Source: Acidobacteriota bacterium
Lineage (GTDB): Bacteria; Acidobacteriota; UBA6911; RPQK01; DATIPO01
DNA length: 8,156 nt
Direction: 5' to 3'
Assembly: GCA_028277865.1 (NCBI GenBank)
Contig: JANQFM010000402.1
Location: 1-8,156, forward strand
In this document: positions 1 to 5,919 of the stretch, piece by piece
Numbering within the stretch: position 1 is the stretch's first letter
Layout: each line of letters starts with the position of its first letter
Notes under the pieces: model-generated
The model's input: only the letters and a program-made list of their open reading frames with translations
Database searches by the model: none
Told to the model about the DNA's origin: nothing
Made by a program: the position numbers and the translations under genes

Positions 1-204
1 GTGCTGGTCCACGAGCCCCCTGCCGATTTCGGTTTCACCGCCGCCAACCTCAACCAGGCAGTCATCCGAATGGCCTTCGAATCCTGCTTCGGCAGCCCCG
101 AAGCCCAGCTCTGGGTCTCCCTGTGGGATTTCCCTCGGCAGCAAGCGGCTGCGCTCAAGGATCGTCTGTGCAGGGCACTGGAGGATCTGTTTTGCTCGGG
201 CTAG
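1..204 (+). CDS. 3' end of an unrecognised protein (partial)
   Basis: An open frame enters from the left edge and ends at TAG 202-204, giving at least 67 residues. The true start lies outside the window; the GTG at position 1 may be an internal valine. The visible part is soluble-looking, with the segment SPEAQLWVSLWDFPRQQ followed by a probable amphipathic C-terminal helix (ALKDRLCRALEDLF). There is no transmembrane stretch. I do not recognise the family, and no function is assigned. Codon use is GC-rich like the neighbouring genes. The gene ends directly before the heptad-repeat patch at 221-298, so its transcript would run into that repeat. Confidence 0.6.
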   Translation: MLVHEPPADFGFTAANLNQAVIRMAFESCFGSPEAQLWVSLWDFPRQQAAALKDRLCRALEDLFCSG

Positions 205-220
205 GCCTGCGGCGGTCAGG

Positions 221-298
221 GGTTCCGGGCTCCAGGCCCCCAGGTTCCGGATTCCAGAGTCCGGATCCCGAAAACCCGGAACCTGGAATCCGAAACCC
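221..298. repeat. Degenerate heptad repeats with inverted arms
   Basis: Units close to ggttccg, ggattcc and ggatccc recur at about 7-bp spacing. The right half is the inverse of the left: 11 bp at 240-250 (ccaggttccgg) is the perfect reverse complement of 276-286. The unit gttccgg also occurs twice at 6958-6971 inside the era-accD array, so both patches look like one repeat family. The patch lies just past the stop at 204 and could act as a hairpin in the transcript. No function is demonstrated. Confidence 0.65.
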
Positions 299-348
299 TT
301 CTGCGATCGGTCTGAGGCGTTGCCTCGCTAGCCCTTTCCGCAGGGAAC

Positions 349-735
349 ATCGCCCCGCCGAGAGAAGCTCGGGGGTTGCGCATCATGCTTTTTTCCCGGT
401 TCTGGTTTCCAAACACGGCCCGACCGGGACGAGCCGCAATACTGCTAGTTTGAGCAGAGCAGGCTTGCAGAAAGGGCCACCGCCGGGCCTGTCCCGGTGG
501 AGTTCATGATTGACAGCTAGTAGGCCAACCGCGCCAAAGAAAAGCGCCTCCCCGCCCCTGCACCAGGGCGGCACGCCGCCCTGGTGCAGGGGCGGGGAGG
601 CGCGGGGAGAGGGCTAGAATGCCGCCTTGCTACTAGCTGTCAATCATCGCCCCGCCGAGACAGGCTCGGCGGTGGCGTTTGCCGGACTTCATGGCCCCGC
701 ATCTCGTTTAGTTAGCAGTATTGGGACGAGCCCGG
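349..735. repeat. Compound element of nested inverted and direct repeats
   Basis: This gene-free stretch is built from related modules. Direct copies: atcgccccgccgag at 349-362 and 646-659, each followed 77 bp from the module start by gggacgagcc (426-435 and 723-732). Inverted pairs around a centre near 573: 437-447 with 713-723 (11 bp), 506-523 with 630-647 (18 bp perfect) and 544-572 with 575-603 (29 bp perfect). Each arm also carries a lateral hairpin, 480-500 and 652-672, both with 8-bp stems and a 5-nt loop (cctgt on one strand). A related, slightly mismatched hairpin lies at 355-375. The two main lateral hairpins differ at one pair in a compensatory way (G-C against A-T). The whole could fold into a branched hairpin in RNA or a cruciform in DNA. 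It could be a non-autonomous mobile element, a structured RNA or a decayed duplication; no coding capacity is credible. Confidence 0.7.
544..603. repeat. Perfect 29-bp-arm palindrome with 2-nt spacer
   Basis: Arms 544-572 and 575-603 are perfect reverse complements, separated only by ac at 573-574. The arms are very GC-rich (cctccccgcccctgcacc and its complement). In RNA this would be an exceptionally stable hairpin and in DNA a candidate for cruciform extrusion. It sits at the symmetry centre of the larger 349-735 element. No T-tract follows, so it does not look like a standard intrinsic terminator. Confidence 0.9.
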
Positions 736-841
736 CACGTGGCCATATATTCCCCGCGCCACAAATCCAATGCTGCGCACTTAAGGAATAAGGGTGCCAC
801 AGAATCCTTGCTGCTGACCCGACTCTTCGCTTAAAGAGATT

Positions 842-869
842 TTGCAATCAACTTCGTTTATTGTATAAT
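842..869 (+). promoter_or_regulatory. Sigma70-like promoter for the 8-Cys protein gene
   Basis: TTGCAA at 842-847 and a perfect TATAAT at 864-869 are separated by 16 nt. The stretch 836-870 is distinctly AT-richer than its surroundings. Transcription would start near 876, giving a leader of about 120 nt before ATG 995. The leader includes the short palindrome caatcgattg at 907-916. Assignment is from sequence pattern only. Confidence 0.6.
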
Positions 870-994
870 ACCGTTCAAAGGATGACTTGGCGCCCGGAGC
901 TGGATCAATCGATTGAAGGCTCTGCGGCGCTCCGATTATTCACCTGGACCAGGGGCTTCATAAGGCAAGCCTCAACACGCAAGGAGGCGTGAAA

Positions 995-1339
995 ATGAGA
1001 AAACCAAAAATGCAAAGTCTGCTCAAAATAGTCATGGTGGCTGCACTGGCTGCCGTAGCCTGGATGCCTCAACTGACCTCCGTCCAAGCAGATGGCTTCG
1101 CCTGCGGCGGATCCACCTACTTCGTCGGAAAGTGGGGAATGGGATCGACCTGCCAGGCAGCGGAATCGGATTGTTTCCTTCGGCTTCTGGGAGGGGGATA
1201 CGACGTCTGCGAGCGAGTGTTGATCTCCAACGGGGTCGCCTGCCAATTTGGCCAGCCCAATTATACCGATTGCTATTGGAGCGGCGGTCAGTGGAAAGTG
1301 GACTGCACCATCACCCACAAGTGCGAAATCTACCAGTGA
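995..1339 (+). CDS. Small secreted protein with eight cysteines
   Basis: The 114-residue product has a clear Sec signal peptide: basic start MRKPK, hydrophobic core at about residues 9-24, and a probable cleavage after SVQA (residue 32). The mature chain of about 82 residues holds eight cysteines, at 37, 53, 60, 72, 83, 93, 104 and 110. An even number in an exported chain suggests four disulfide bonds. The mature part is rich in Gly, Ser, Trp and Tyr and has no recognisable catalytic motif. The ATG at 995 is chosen because AAGGAGG (981-987) lies 7 nt before it; a GTG at 989 in the same frame is too close to that site. It has its own promoter upstream and hairpins downstream, so it is probably a single-gene unit. 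The family is not recognised. A structural, inhibitory or binding role outside the cytoplasm is possible but unsupported. Confidence 0.8.
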   Translation: MRKPKMQSLLKIVMVAALAAVAWMPQLTSVQADGFACGGSTYFVGKWGMGSTCQAAESDCFLRLLGGGYDVCERVLISNGVACQFGQPNYTDCYWSGGQWKVDCTITHKCEIYQ

Positions 1340-1349
1340 CTTGAGAAGA

Positions 1350-1402
1350 CGGCATCGACCCGCTTGAGCCGGGTTGATGCCGCCCGCGAAATCCCGCGGG
1401 CG
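1350..1402 (+). terminator. Two consecutive strong hairpins after the 8-Cys gene
   Basis: The first hairpin pairs 1350-1362 with 1370-1382, a 13-bp stem with one G-T pair and a 7-nt loop. The second pairs 1381-1388 (cgcccgcg) with 1395-1402 across a 6-nt loop. They share bases 1381-1382, so full-length forms would compete. Both lie 10-65 nt past the stop at 1339. No run of T follows (gccccttgcc), so they may block 3' decay or assist termination rather than form a classic intrinsic terminator. Confidence 0.55.
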
Positions 1403-1492
1403 CCCCTTGCCTCCTCCCGCTTCCCGTCGCCAGTCGCTGGTTAATCCGGCAAATCCTTGTGCCGAGTAGCCAGCGCATAGGAAAATAGCCAG

Positions 1493-2014
1493 ATGCGACG
1501 ATTCTCCAAGACCATTGCACTTCTCTGCCTAATGATCGCCTGCTCATTCACCCAGTCTGCCGCCTCGTCCATGCGCGGCATCGAAGAGATCGGGCTGCGG
1601 GTCAACATCCGTATCGAGGACGCCGAAGCGGTCGATCGGCTGGATGAAGACTATTTGCGCAACTTGATCAATTGGCAGCTGGACCAGTACCAGATCAAGG
1701 TCTCCCCCCGTAATCCGGGAGTTCCTTTCCTTTCGGTTCAAATCCGAGTGGAGAGGGTGCTGGGCCCGGCACGCCTCAGCGATGAAGGAGACCGCTCCAT
1801 CGAAGGGGTATTCCAAAGCACGGTGGCAGTGCAGTTCCAGCAGCAGGTGGTCTCCAAGGATAATCCCGGCTACGAGTTTTGGGCGCCTACCTACAGCCGT
1901 TCCAACATCAACAGCGAAGAAAGCCGCAAGGATCTGCAGCACGCCCTTGTCCGCAGCCTGGAGCGCAACCTGATCGGCTTCATCAACCAGTTCCGAAGGG
2001 CCAATCCGCGCTGA
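1493..2014 (+). CDS. Exported protein of unknown function, possible lipoprotein
   Basis: The 173-residue product starts with a signal sequence: MRRFSK, then a hydrophobic segment at about residues 7-16. Cys17 follows MIA, a weak lipobox, so lipoprotein processing is possible; cleavage near the later SAAS is the alternative. The mature region looks like a mixed alpha/beta soluble domain. It includes GLRVNIRIED, a strand-like VPFLSVQIRVERV and a long amphipathic C-terminal helix (ESRKDLQHALVRSLERNLIGFINQFRR). No enzyme motif is visible. The start is the ATG 11 nt after a weak AGGA (1479-1482). It is on the same strand as the 8-Cys gene, 153 bp behind it, but hairpins lie between, so co-transcription is uncertain. 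It converges on the DUF393 gene. Periplasmic or outer-membrane association is inferred only. Confidence 0.75.
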   Translation: MRRFSKTIALLCLMIACSFTQSAASSMRGIEEIGLRVNIRIEDAEAVDRLDEDYLRNLINWQLDQYQIKVSPRNPGVPFLSVQIRVERVLGPARLSDEGDRSIEGVFQSTVAVQFQQQVVSKDNPGYEFWAPTYSRSNINSEESRKDLQHALVRSLERNLIGFINQFRRANPR

Positions 2015-2019
2015 GGGAT

Positions 2020-2104
2020 TTCGCGCCAAGACGCTAAGATCGCAAAGCCGGACGGAGACCCCTTTCTCATTCCATGCCTGGCGTTCTTGGAGTCTTGGCG
2101 CGAA
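2020..2104. terminator. Inverted repeat pair in convergent junction, candidate two-way terminator
   Basis: ttcgcgccaagac at 2020-2032 and gtcttggcgcgaa at 2092-2104 are a perfect 13-bp inverted pair with a 59-bp spacer. It fills the 99-bp gap between the convergent genes ending at 2014 and 2114. The arms belong to the 8-bp-period repeat family also found at 2521-2550 and 5872-5991. Placement between facing gene ends suggests transcription termination in both directions or 3' end protection, but there are no T-tracts. Confidence 0.55.
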
Positions 2105-2113
2105 GCCAGCCCT

Positions 2114-2515
2114 TTACTCCAGGAATCGGCTCCGTTCTTCAGGAGTGGGGATGCGGCAGGAATCTCGCCGCCCGAACCAGCGGTAGCGATTGCGGGCGAT
2201 CCATCGGTAGACGGCATCGCGGAGAAAGCGGGGGACGGCGATGAAGGCATACAGCAGCGGCCACAGGCCCGGCAAGCCTCGGGCGATGCGCAGTGCGGCC
2301 GAGGAGCTTGTAAAGACCCGCCCCTGTTCGACCAGCACAAAGCTGTCCAAAAAGTCGGGGGACAGCCCGTGGCGCTGCAGGAGATCCCGCCCTTTCTCGG
2401 ACTGAAGAGGGGCGAAGAGAAAGCGCTGCCTTCGATCCCGGCGCAGCACGAACTGCACCGTCGAATTGCACAGGTTGCACACGCCGTCGAAAAGGACAAT
2501 TGCCGATTCGCTCAT
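2114..2515 (-). CDS. DCC family (DUF393) thiol-disulfide oxidoreductase-like protein
   Basis: The 133-residue product has the family signature near its N-terminus: IVLFDGVCNLC, with the DGxCxxC motif at residues 10-16 and the redox cysteine pair Cys13/Cys16. Typical later elements follow: FLFAPLQSEKG, the strand-rich DSFVLVEQGRVFTSSSAAL, and the C-terminal YRWIARNRYRWFGRRDSC. The length is normal for the family. The family is named for its CxxC-like motif and is annotated as a thiol-disulfide oxidoreductase; the substrate is generally unknown. ATG 2515 is chosen because the frame upstream (TTG 2563) encodes only repeat sequence. A weak gagg lies about 10 nt before the ATG. It is 35 nt behind enolase on the same strand and is probably co-transcribed with it. 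No functional link to glycolysis is evident. Confidence 0.88.
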   Translation of the reverse strand: MSESAIVLFDGVCNLCNSTVQFVLRRDRRQRFLFAPLQSEKGRDLLQRHGLSPDFLDSFVLVEQGRVFTSSSAALRIARGLPGLWPLLYAFIAVPRFLRDAVYRWIARNRYRWFGRRDSCRIPTPEERSRFLE

Positions 2516-2550
2516 TTTGTGCGCCCTCGGCGTCTTGGCGAGAAACTCCT
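2516..2550 (-). repeat. 8-bp-period repeat copy between eno and the DUF393 gene
   Basis: On the minus strand the gap reads ctcgccaagacgccgagggcg, a degenerate copy of the gcgccaagacgc repeat seen at both convergent junctions. It supplies the gagg that may serve as the ribosome binding site for the DUF393 gene. Read in frame it also gives the false N-terminal extension of that protein. Confidence 0.55.
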
Positions 2551-3831
2551 TCACTCTCCGCAATTGAGGGCATCTTCCCCCAAAAACAGCGCCGCCTCTC
2601 CCAATTCCTCCTCGATTCTGAGCAATTGGTTGTACTTGGCGATGCGGTCGGTGCGCGAAGCGGACCCGGTCTTGATCTGGCCGGCGTTGGTGGCTACGGC
2701 CACGTCGGCGATGGTGGAATCCTCGCTTTCGCCCGACCGATGGGAGACCACTGCCGTGTAACCGGCCTGGTGGGCCATCTGAATGGCTTGCAGGGCTTCG
2801 CTCAGGGTGCCGATCTGGTTGAGCTTGATGAGGATCGAATTGCCCACTTCCTCATCGATGCCCCGTTCCAGACGCTCGACGTTGGTGACGAACAGGTCGT
2901 CGCCCACCAACTGAACCTCATCCCCGAGTCGCTCGGTCAGGTGCGCCCAGCCGGCCCAGTCGTCCTCATCCAGGCCATCCTCGATCGAGGCGATCGGGTA
3001 GCGGCGGCACAGTTCGGCGTAGTAGCCGGTAAGCTCTTCGGAGGTCAGCTTCCGCCCCTCGGACCGCAGGTGATAAGCGCCTTCCCGGTAAAATTCGCTG
3101 GAAGCCGTGTCGAGGGCGATCAGGACGTCTTTACCGGGCTGGTATCCGGCGCTTTCAATGCCCTTGACGACGTACTTGAGCGCCTCTTCATTGCCGCCGA
3201 GGCGAGGAGCAAAGCCACCTTCGTCGCCGACCGAGACCACGTGGCCGTCCGCCTTGAGGACCTTTTTGAGGTGGTGGAAGACCTCGACTCCCATTCGCAG
3301 CGCCTCGCGGAAGGAGTCGGCGCCCACGGGGACGATCATGAACTCCTGAAAGTCGATGTTCCAATCGGCGTGAGCGCCACCGTTGAGCACGTTCATCAGC
3401 GGCGTGGGCAAGACGCGGGCCTGGATTCCGCCAATGTATCGGTAAAGAGGCAGCCCCAGGCATTCGGCCGCCGCCTTGGCCACGGCCAACGAGACGCCTA
3501 GCACGGCATTGGCCCCCAGGCGCGACTTGTTGGGTGTGCCGTCCAATTCGATCAGGCTGCGGTCGAGGGCCGTTTGGTCAAGGGCGTCCTGCAAAGCCAA
3601 TTCCTGGGCGATTTCCCGGTTGACGTTTTCGACCGCCGTTTCCACTCCCTTGCCCAAGTAGCGGGACGTATCGCCGTCACGCAGTTCGACGGCCTCATGC
3701 TCGCCAGTCGAAGCGCCGGAGGGGACGATGGCCGACCCGTAAGAGCCGTCCTCCAAGAAGGCTTCCACCTCGACAGTGGGATTTCCCCGCGAGTCCAGCA
3801 CCTCGCGGGCCTGAAGATGTTCAATCAACAT
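2551..3831 (-). CDS. eno: Enolase (phosphopyruvate hydratase)
   Basis: Enolase interconverts 2-phosphoglycerate and phosphoenolpyruvate in glycolysis, in the cytoplasm, using magnesium. The 426-residue product matches the usual length. The N-terminus shows AREVLDSRGNPTVEVE and the mobile loop SGASTGEHEAVELRD. Equivalents of the catalytic and metal residues are present: Glu163 (FQEF), Glu204 (GDEGGF), Asp241 (ALDTASSE), Glu284 (SIEDGLDEDDW), Asp311 (VGDD), Lys336 (ILIKLNQIG) and Lys387 (QIKTGS), plus VVSHRSGE. One oddity is Trp157 in GGAHADWN, where many enolases have Asn. ATG 3831 is chosen because the frame stays open to 3993 but the extra 54 residues are unlike enolase. No Shine-Dalgarno is visible; AATAAT ends 6 nt before the ATG, so a near-leaderless transcript is conceivable. 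It probably heads an operon with the DUF393 gene. Confidence 0.98.
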   Translation of the reverse strand: MLIEHLQAREVLDSRGNPTVEVEAFLEDGSYGSAIVPSGASTGEHEAVELRDGDTSRYLGKGVETAVENVNREIAQELALQDALDQTALDRSLIELDGTPNKSRLGANAVLGVSLAVAKAAAECLGLPLYRYIGGIQARVLPTPLMNVLNGGAHADWNIDFQEFMIVPVGADSFREALRMGVEVFHHLKKVLKADGHVVSVGDEGGFAPRLGGNEEALKYVVKGIESAGYQPGKDVLIALDTASSEFYREGAYHLRSEGRKLTSEELTGYYAELCRRYPIASIEDGLDEDDWAGWAHLTERLGDEVQLVGDDLFVTNVERLERGIDEEVGNSILIKLNQIGTLSEALQAIQMAHQAGYTAVVSHRSGESEDSTIADVAVATNAGQIKTGSASRTDRIAKYNQLLRIEEELGEAALFLGEDALNCGE

Positions 3832-3991
3832 GCCGAGATTATTCCACAAGCGGTGAACTTGCTGAAAGCGCCAAGCAAGGGCGAGCACTCTTTTCGCGCC
3901 CTTTCGTACCCTACTCGCGTCCTTTGGCGGGCTTCCGCTTCGCCCATCTTGACACCCGCCATCACCCGTGCCAACGTTGAGATCCGCATCC
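3832..3991. promoter_or_regulatory. Divergent intergenic region between eno and the PIG-L gene
   Basis: This 160-bp gap must hold the promoters for both divergent units. Visible elements: TTGACA at 3949-3954 on the plus strand without a good -10 partner, an AATAAT just upstream of the eno ATG on the minus strand without a good -35, and a 7-bp stem aagggcg/cgccctt (3877-3883 with 3897-3903). None is strong enough to place a start site. Confidence 0.4.
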
Positions 3992-4861
3992 ATGAAGATC
4001 AGGCTTCACAATCCCGGCGCCTCGCTCTTTGCAGCCGACAAAACCGCGCCCGAGCAGGCTCTGGAGCGGATCACCCATCTGGGAATCGGAGCACATCCGG
4101 ACGACTTGGAAATCATGGCCTACCATGGCATCGCCCAATGCCTGCACCACAAGAAGCGATGGTTCGCAGGCATCACTTGCACCCACGGCGGCGACAGCCC
4201 CCGTTCAAGGCCTTACGCAGGCCTCAGCCACGATCAGATGAGGCGCATAAGGCGCGAGGAGCAGCAAAACGCCGCCCGAGTGGGCCGCTACGGCGCACTG
4301 GCGCAACTCGACTACGACAGCGCCGACATCCGGACAGGCGGCGCCCTCAATCTGCTCTCAGACCTGGAAGCCCTGCTGGCAGCCATGTGCCCACAGGTGG
4401 TCTACACCCATAATCCGACCGACAAGCACTTGACCCACTTGGCCGTCCTGACGGCCGCCATCGAAGCCATTCGGCGTCTGCCCCGCGACAAGCGCCCTGC
4501 CACGGTCTACGGCTGCGAGGTGTGGCGCGGGCTGGATTGGCTGCCCGATGACGACAAGGCGGTGCTGGACACCAGCGACCATCCCAACCTGTCGGAGGCT
4601 CTGCTGGGCTTGTACGATTCCCAGGTCTCGGGCGGAAAGCGCTATGACCTGGCCACCACGGGGCGTCAAAGGGCCAACGCCACCTTCCACCAGCCGCATG
4701 TGACCGACCGCGCCGAAAAAGTCGCCTTGGCCCTCGACCTGACTCCCCTGATCCAGGAAGACCGAATGGAAATCGCCGACTACGTTGAGGTGTTCATCGA
4801 GAGGTTTCGCCAAGATGTCCGCCAAAAGCTGGAGAGCTTACGCAAAAAGCCCGAAGCCTAA
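3992..4861 (+). CDS. PIG-L/LmbE family deacetylase
   Basis: Members of this zinc-dependent family remove acetyl groups from N-acetylglucosamine-type amino sugars; MshB, BshB and the eukaryotic PIG-L are known examples. The 289-residue product has the signature LGIGAHPDDLEIMAYHG (zinc ligands His35, Asp38; probable catalytic base Asp37). It also has the second ligand region THNPTDKHLTHLAVL, with His146 and His149. Between them lie ITCTHGGDSPRS and RREEQQNAARVGRYGALAQLDY, the usual RxxE-AA-LG region. ATG 3992 is preferred over GTG 3968; neither has a good ribosome binding site. It is divergent from eno and 59 bp ahead of an N-acetylhexosamine-kinase-like gene on the same strand, so an amino-sugar or glycoside substrate is a reasonable inference. 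Thiol-cofactor (mycothiol or bacillithiol) synthesis is less likely because no ligase or glycosyltransferase gene is nearby. The exact substrate is unknown. Confidence 0.9.
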   Translation: MKIRLHNPGASLFAADKTAPEQALERITHLGIGAHPDDLEIMAYHGIAQCLHHKKRWFAGITCTHGGDSPRSRPYAGLSHDQMRRIRREEQQNAARVGRYGALAQLDYDSADIRTGGALNLLSDLEALLAAMCPQVVYTHNPTDKHLTHLAVLTAAIEAIRRLPRDKRPATVYGCEVWRGLDWLPDDDKAVLDTSDHPNLSEALLGLYDSQVSGGKRYDLATTGRQRANATFHQPHVTDRAEKVALALDLTPLIQEDRMEIADYVEVFIERFRQDVRQKLESLRKKPEA

Positions 4862-4892
4862 CTCCGTGCCCTGGCACAGCCGCACTCGTTTT

Positions 4893-4920
4893 CTGACAAC
4901 TGACAACTGACAACTGACAG
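4893..4920 (+). repeat. Heptad array ctgacaa, 3 perfect units plus ctgacag
   Basis: Four head-to-tail 7-bp units (4893-4899, 4900-4906, 4907-4913, 4914-4920) run exactly up to the ATG at 4921. They resemble the short tandemly repeated repetitive heptamers described in cyanobacteria. The array occupies the place of the ribosome binding site and contains no Shine-Dalgarno-like sequence. Confidence 0.9.
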
Positions 4921-5919
4921 ATGATCATCGGGATTGACGGAGGCGGAACCAAGACAACTTGCCTGGTGACCGATCTTTGCGGGTCGGTGAGGGGCAGAGC
5001 TGTCGCGGGGCCCTCCAACTCGCTCAAAGTCGGCCTCGAAGCAGCTGTCGATTCTCTGGAAAGTGCGGTGGCCGGAGCCCTTCAGTCTGCTTCGATCCCC
5101 CCGGGCCGGGTCAAGGCCGTCTGTGCCGGGCTGTCGGGGGTCACCCGCAACCCGGACCGAGGGCTTTTCGAACAGCATTTGCAGCAGCGATTCCCCGCTG
5201 CACTGCTGATGCTTAAAAGCGATGCCCTGGCGACCCTGGCCGGCGCCACGGCTGGACGGCCCGGAGTCATCGTCATCTCGGGGACCGGCAGCCTGGCCCT
5301 GGGCATCAACAGGCGGGGCGAAAGAGCCCGCTGCGGAGGATGGGGCCATCTTTTCGGCGACGAGGCCAGCGGCTATGACTTGGTGCGCAAAGCGCTGTCC
5401 GCCTCGCTGCGCGCCCTGGACGGCCGCGGTCCGGCCACGGCCCTGAGCGACCTCTTCTGCCGTCGTCTTAAAATCGAAAACATCGGCCTGGCAGTGGCCA
5501 AACTGGATGGCCGAAACACCTCAGCTTCGCGCCTTGCCTCCTACTTCCCCTTGGTCTTGTCTGCAGCGCGGCAAGGCGACTCTGTGGCACAAAAGCTTTT
5601 TCAAACCGCAGCCTGCCAGCTGGCTGATATGGCCAGGACGGTGGCCCATCGGCTGGATCTGGACGGAACTCGAGATCCCATTTGCGGATCCGGCGGCGTG
5701 TGGAAGGCATCCGAGATCCTTCGGCAGAAGTTTCGAGATGCCCTGCGGCAGCATTATCCCGACTTCAGCCCTTCCAAGCCGCTTCACAGCCCCGAATACG
5801 GCGCCGCCCTCATCGCCCTGGGCGCTGTGAAGGGGGTGCCCCTTTTTCGGATGCCGGAAGAGGAGGCAGATTTCGCGCAAAGACGCAAGGACGCAAAGAC
5901 GCGACGCGAAGGCTGTTGA
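4921..5919 (+). CDS. BadF/BadG/BcrA/BcrD-type ATPase, N-acetylglucosamine kinase-like
   Basis: This is an actin-fold (ASKHA) ATPase of the family containing N-acetylglucosamine kinase; the likely reaction is ATP-dependent phosphorylation of an amino sugar. Of 332 residues, the order is: phosphate-1 motif IGIDGGGTKTTCLVTD (3-18), probable catalytic Asp101 in KSDALATLAGA, phosphate-2 ISGTGSLALG (119-128), GGWGHLFGDEASGYDL (139-154) and the adenosine motif ICGSGGVWKA (254-263). It follows the PIG-L deacetylase by 59 bp and is probably co-transcribed, which supports an amino-sugar role. The ATG at 4921 starts directly at the conserved N-terminus, but the upstream sequence is a heptad array with no Shine-Dalgarno. 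The last 15 residues (318-332, FAQRRKDAKTRREGC) are encoded by the intergenic 8-bp repeat, so the normal stop was probably replaced. A glucokinase-like sugar kinase or an acyl-CoA reductase activator is a less likely alternative. Confidence 0.88.
   Translation: MIIGIDGGGTKTTCLVTDLCGSVRGRAVAGPSNSLKVGLEAAVDSLESAVAGALQSASIPPGRVKAVCAGLSGVTRNPDRGLFEQHLQQRFPAALLMLKSDALATLAGATAGRPGVIVISGTGSLALGINRRGERARCGGWGHLFGDEASGYDLVRKALSASLRALDGRGPATALSDLFCRRLKIENIGLAVAKLDGRNTSASRLASYFPLVLSAARQGDSVAQKLFQTAACQLADMARTVAHRLDLDGTRDPICGSGGVWKASEILRQKFRDALRQHYPDFSPSKPLHSPEYGAALIALGAVKGVPLFRMPEEEADFAQRRKDAKTRREGC

Noticed and set aside
123..509. Open frame of 128 codons over the repeat region
   Set aside because: It overlaps the real frame at 1-204 and the heptad patch and module copies; composition is low-complexity Pro/Arg/Gly with no protein-like features.
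711..735. Integron attC-like GTTAGCA core near the compound element
   Set aside because: It does not fit the GTTRRRY consensus, no matching RYYYAAC partner is placed correctly, and no cassette gene follows.
2500..3501. Long plus-strand open frame opposite enolase
   Set aside because: It is an antisense shadow of a high-GC gene; the minus strand clearly encodes enolase.
3949..3977. TTGACA promoter for the PIG-L gene
   Set aside because: The -35 is perfect but no plausible -10 lies 16-18 nt downstream.
3832..3993. 54-residue N-terminal extension of enolase in the same open frame
   Set aside because: The extra residues are unlike enolase, and the family N-terminus begins at ATG 3831.
3992..4861. 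MshB or BshB thiol-cofactor deacetylase
   Set aside because: No mycothiol or bacillithiol pathway genes are nearby; the neighbouring kinase points to amino sugars instead.
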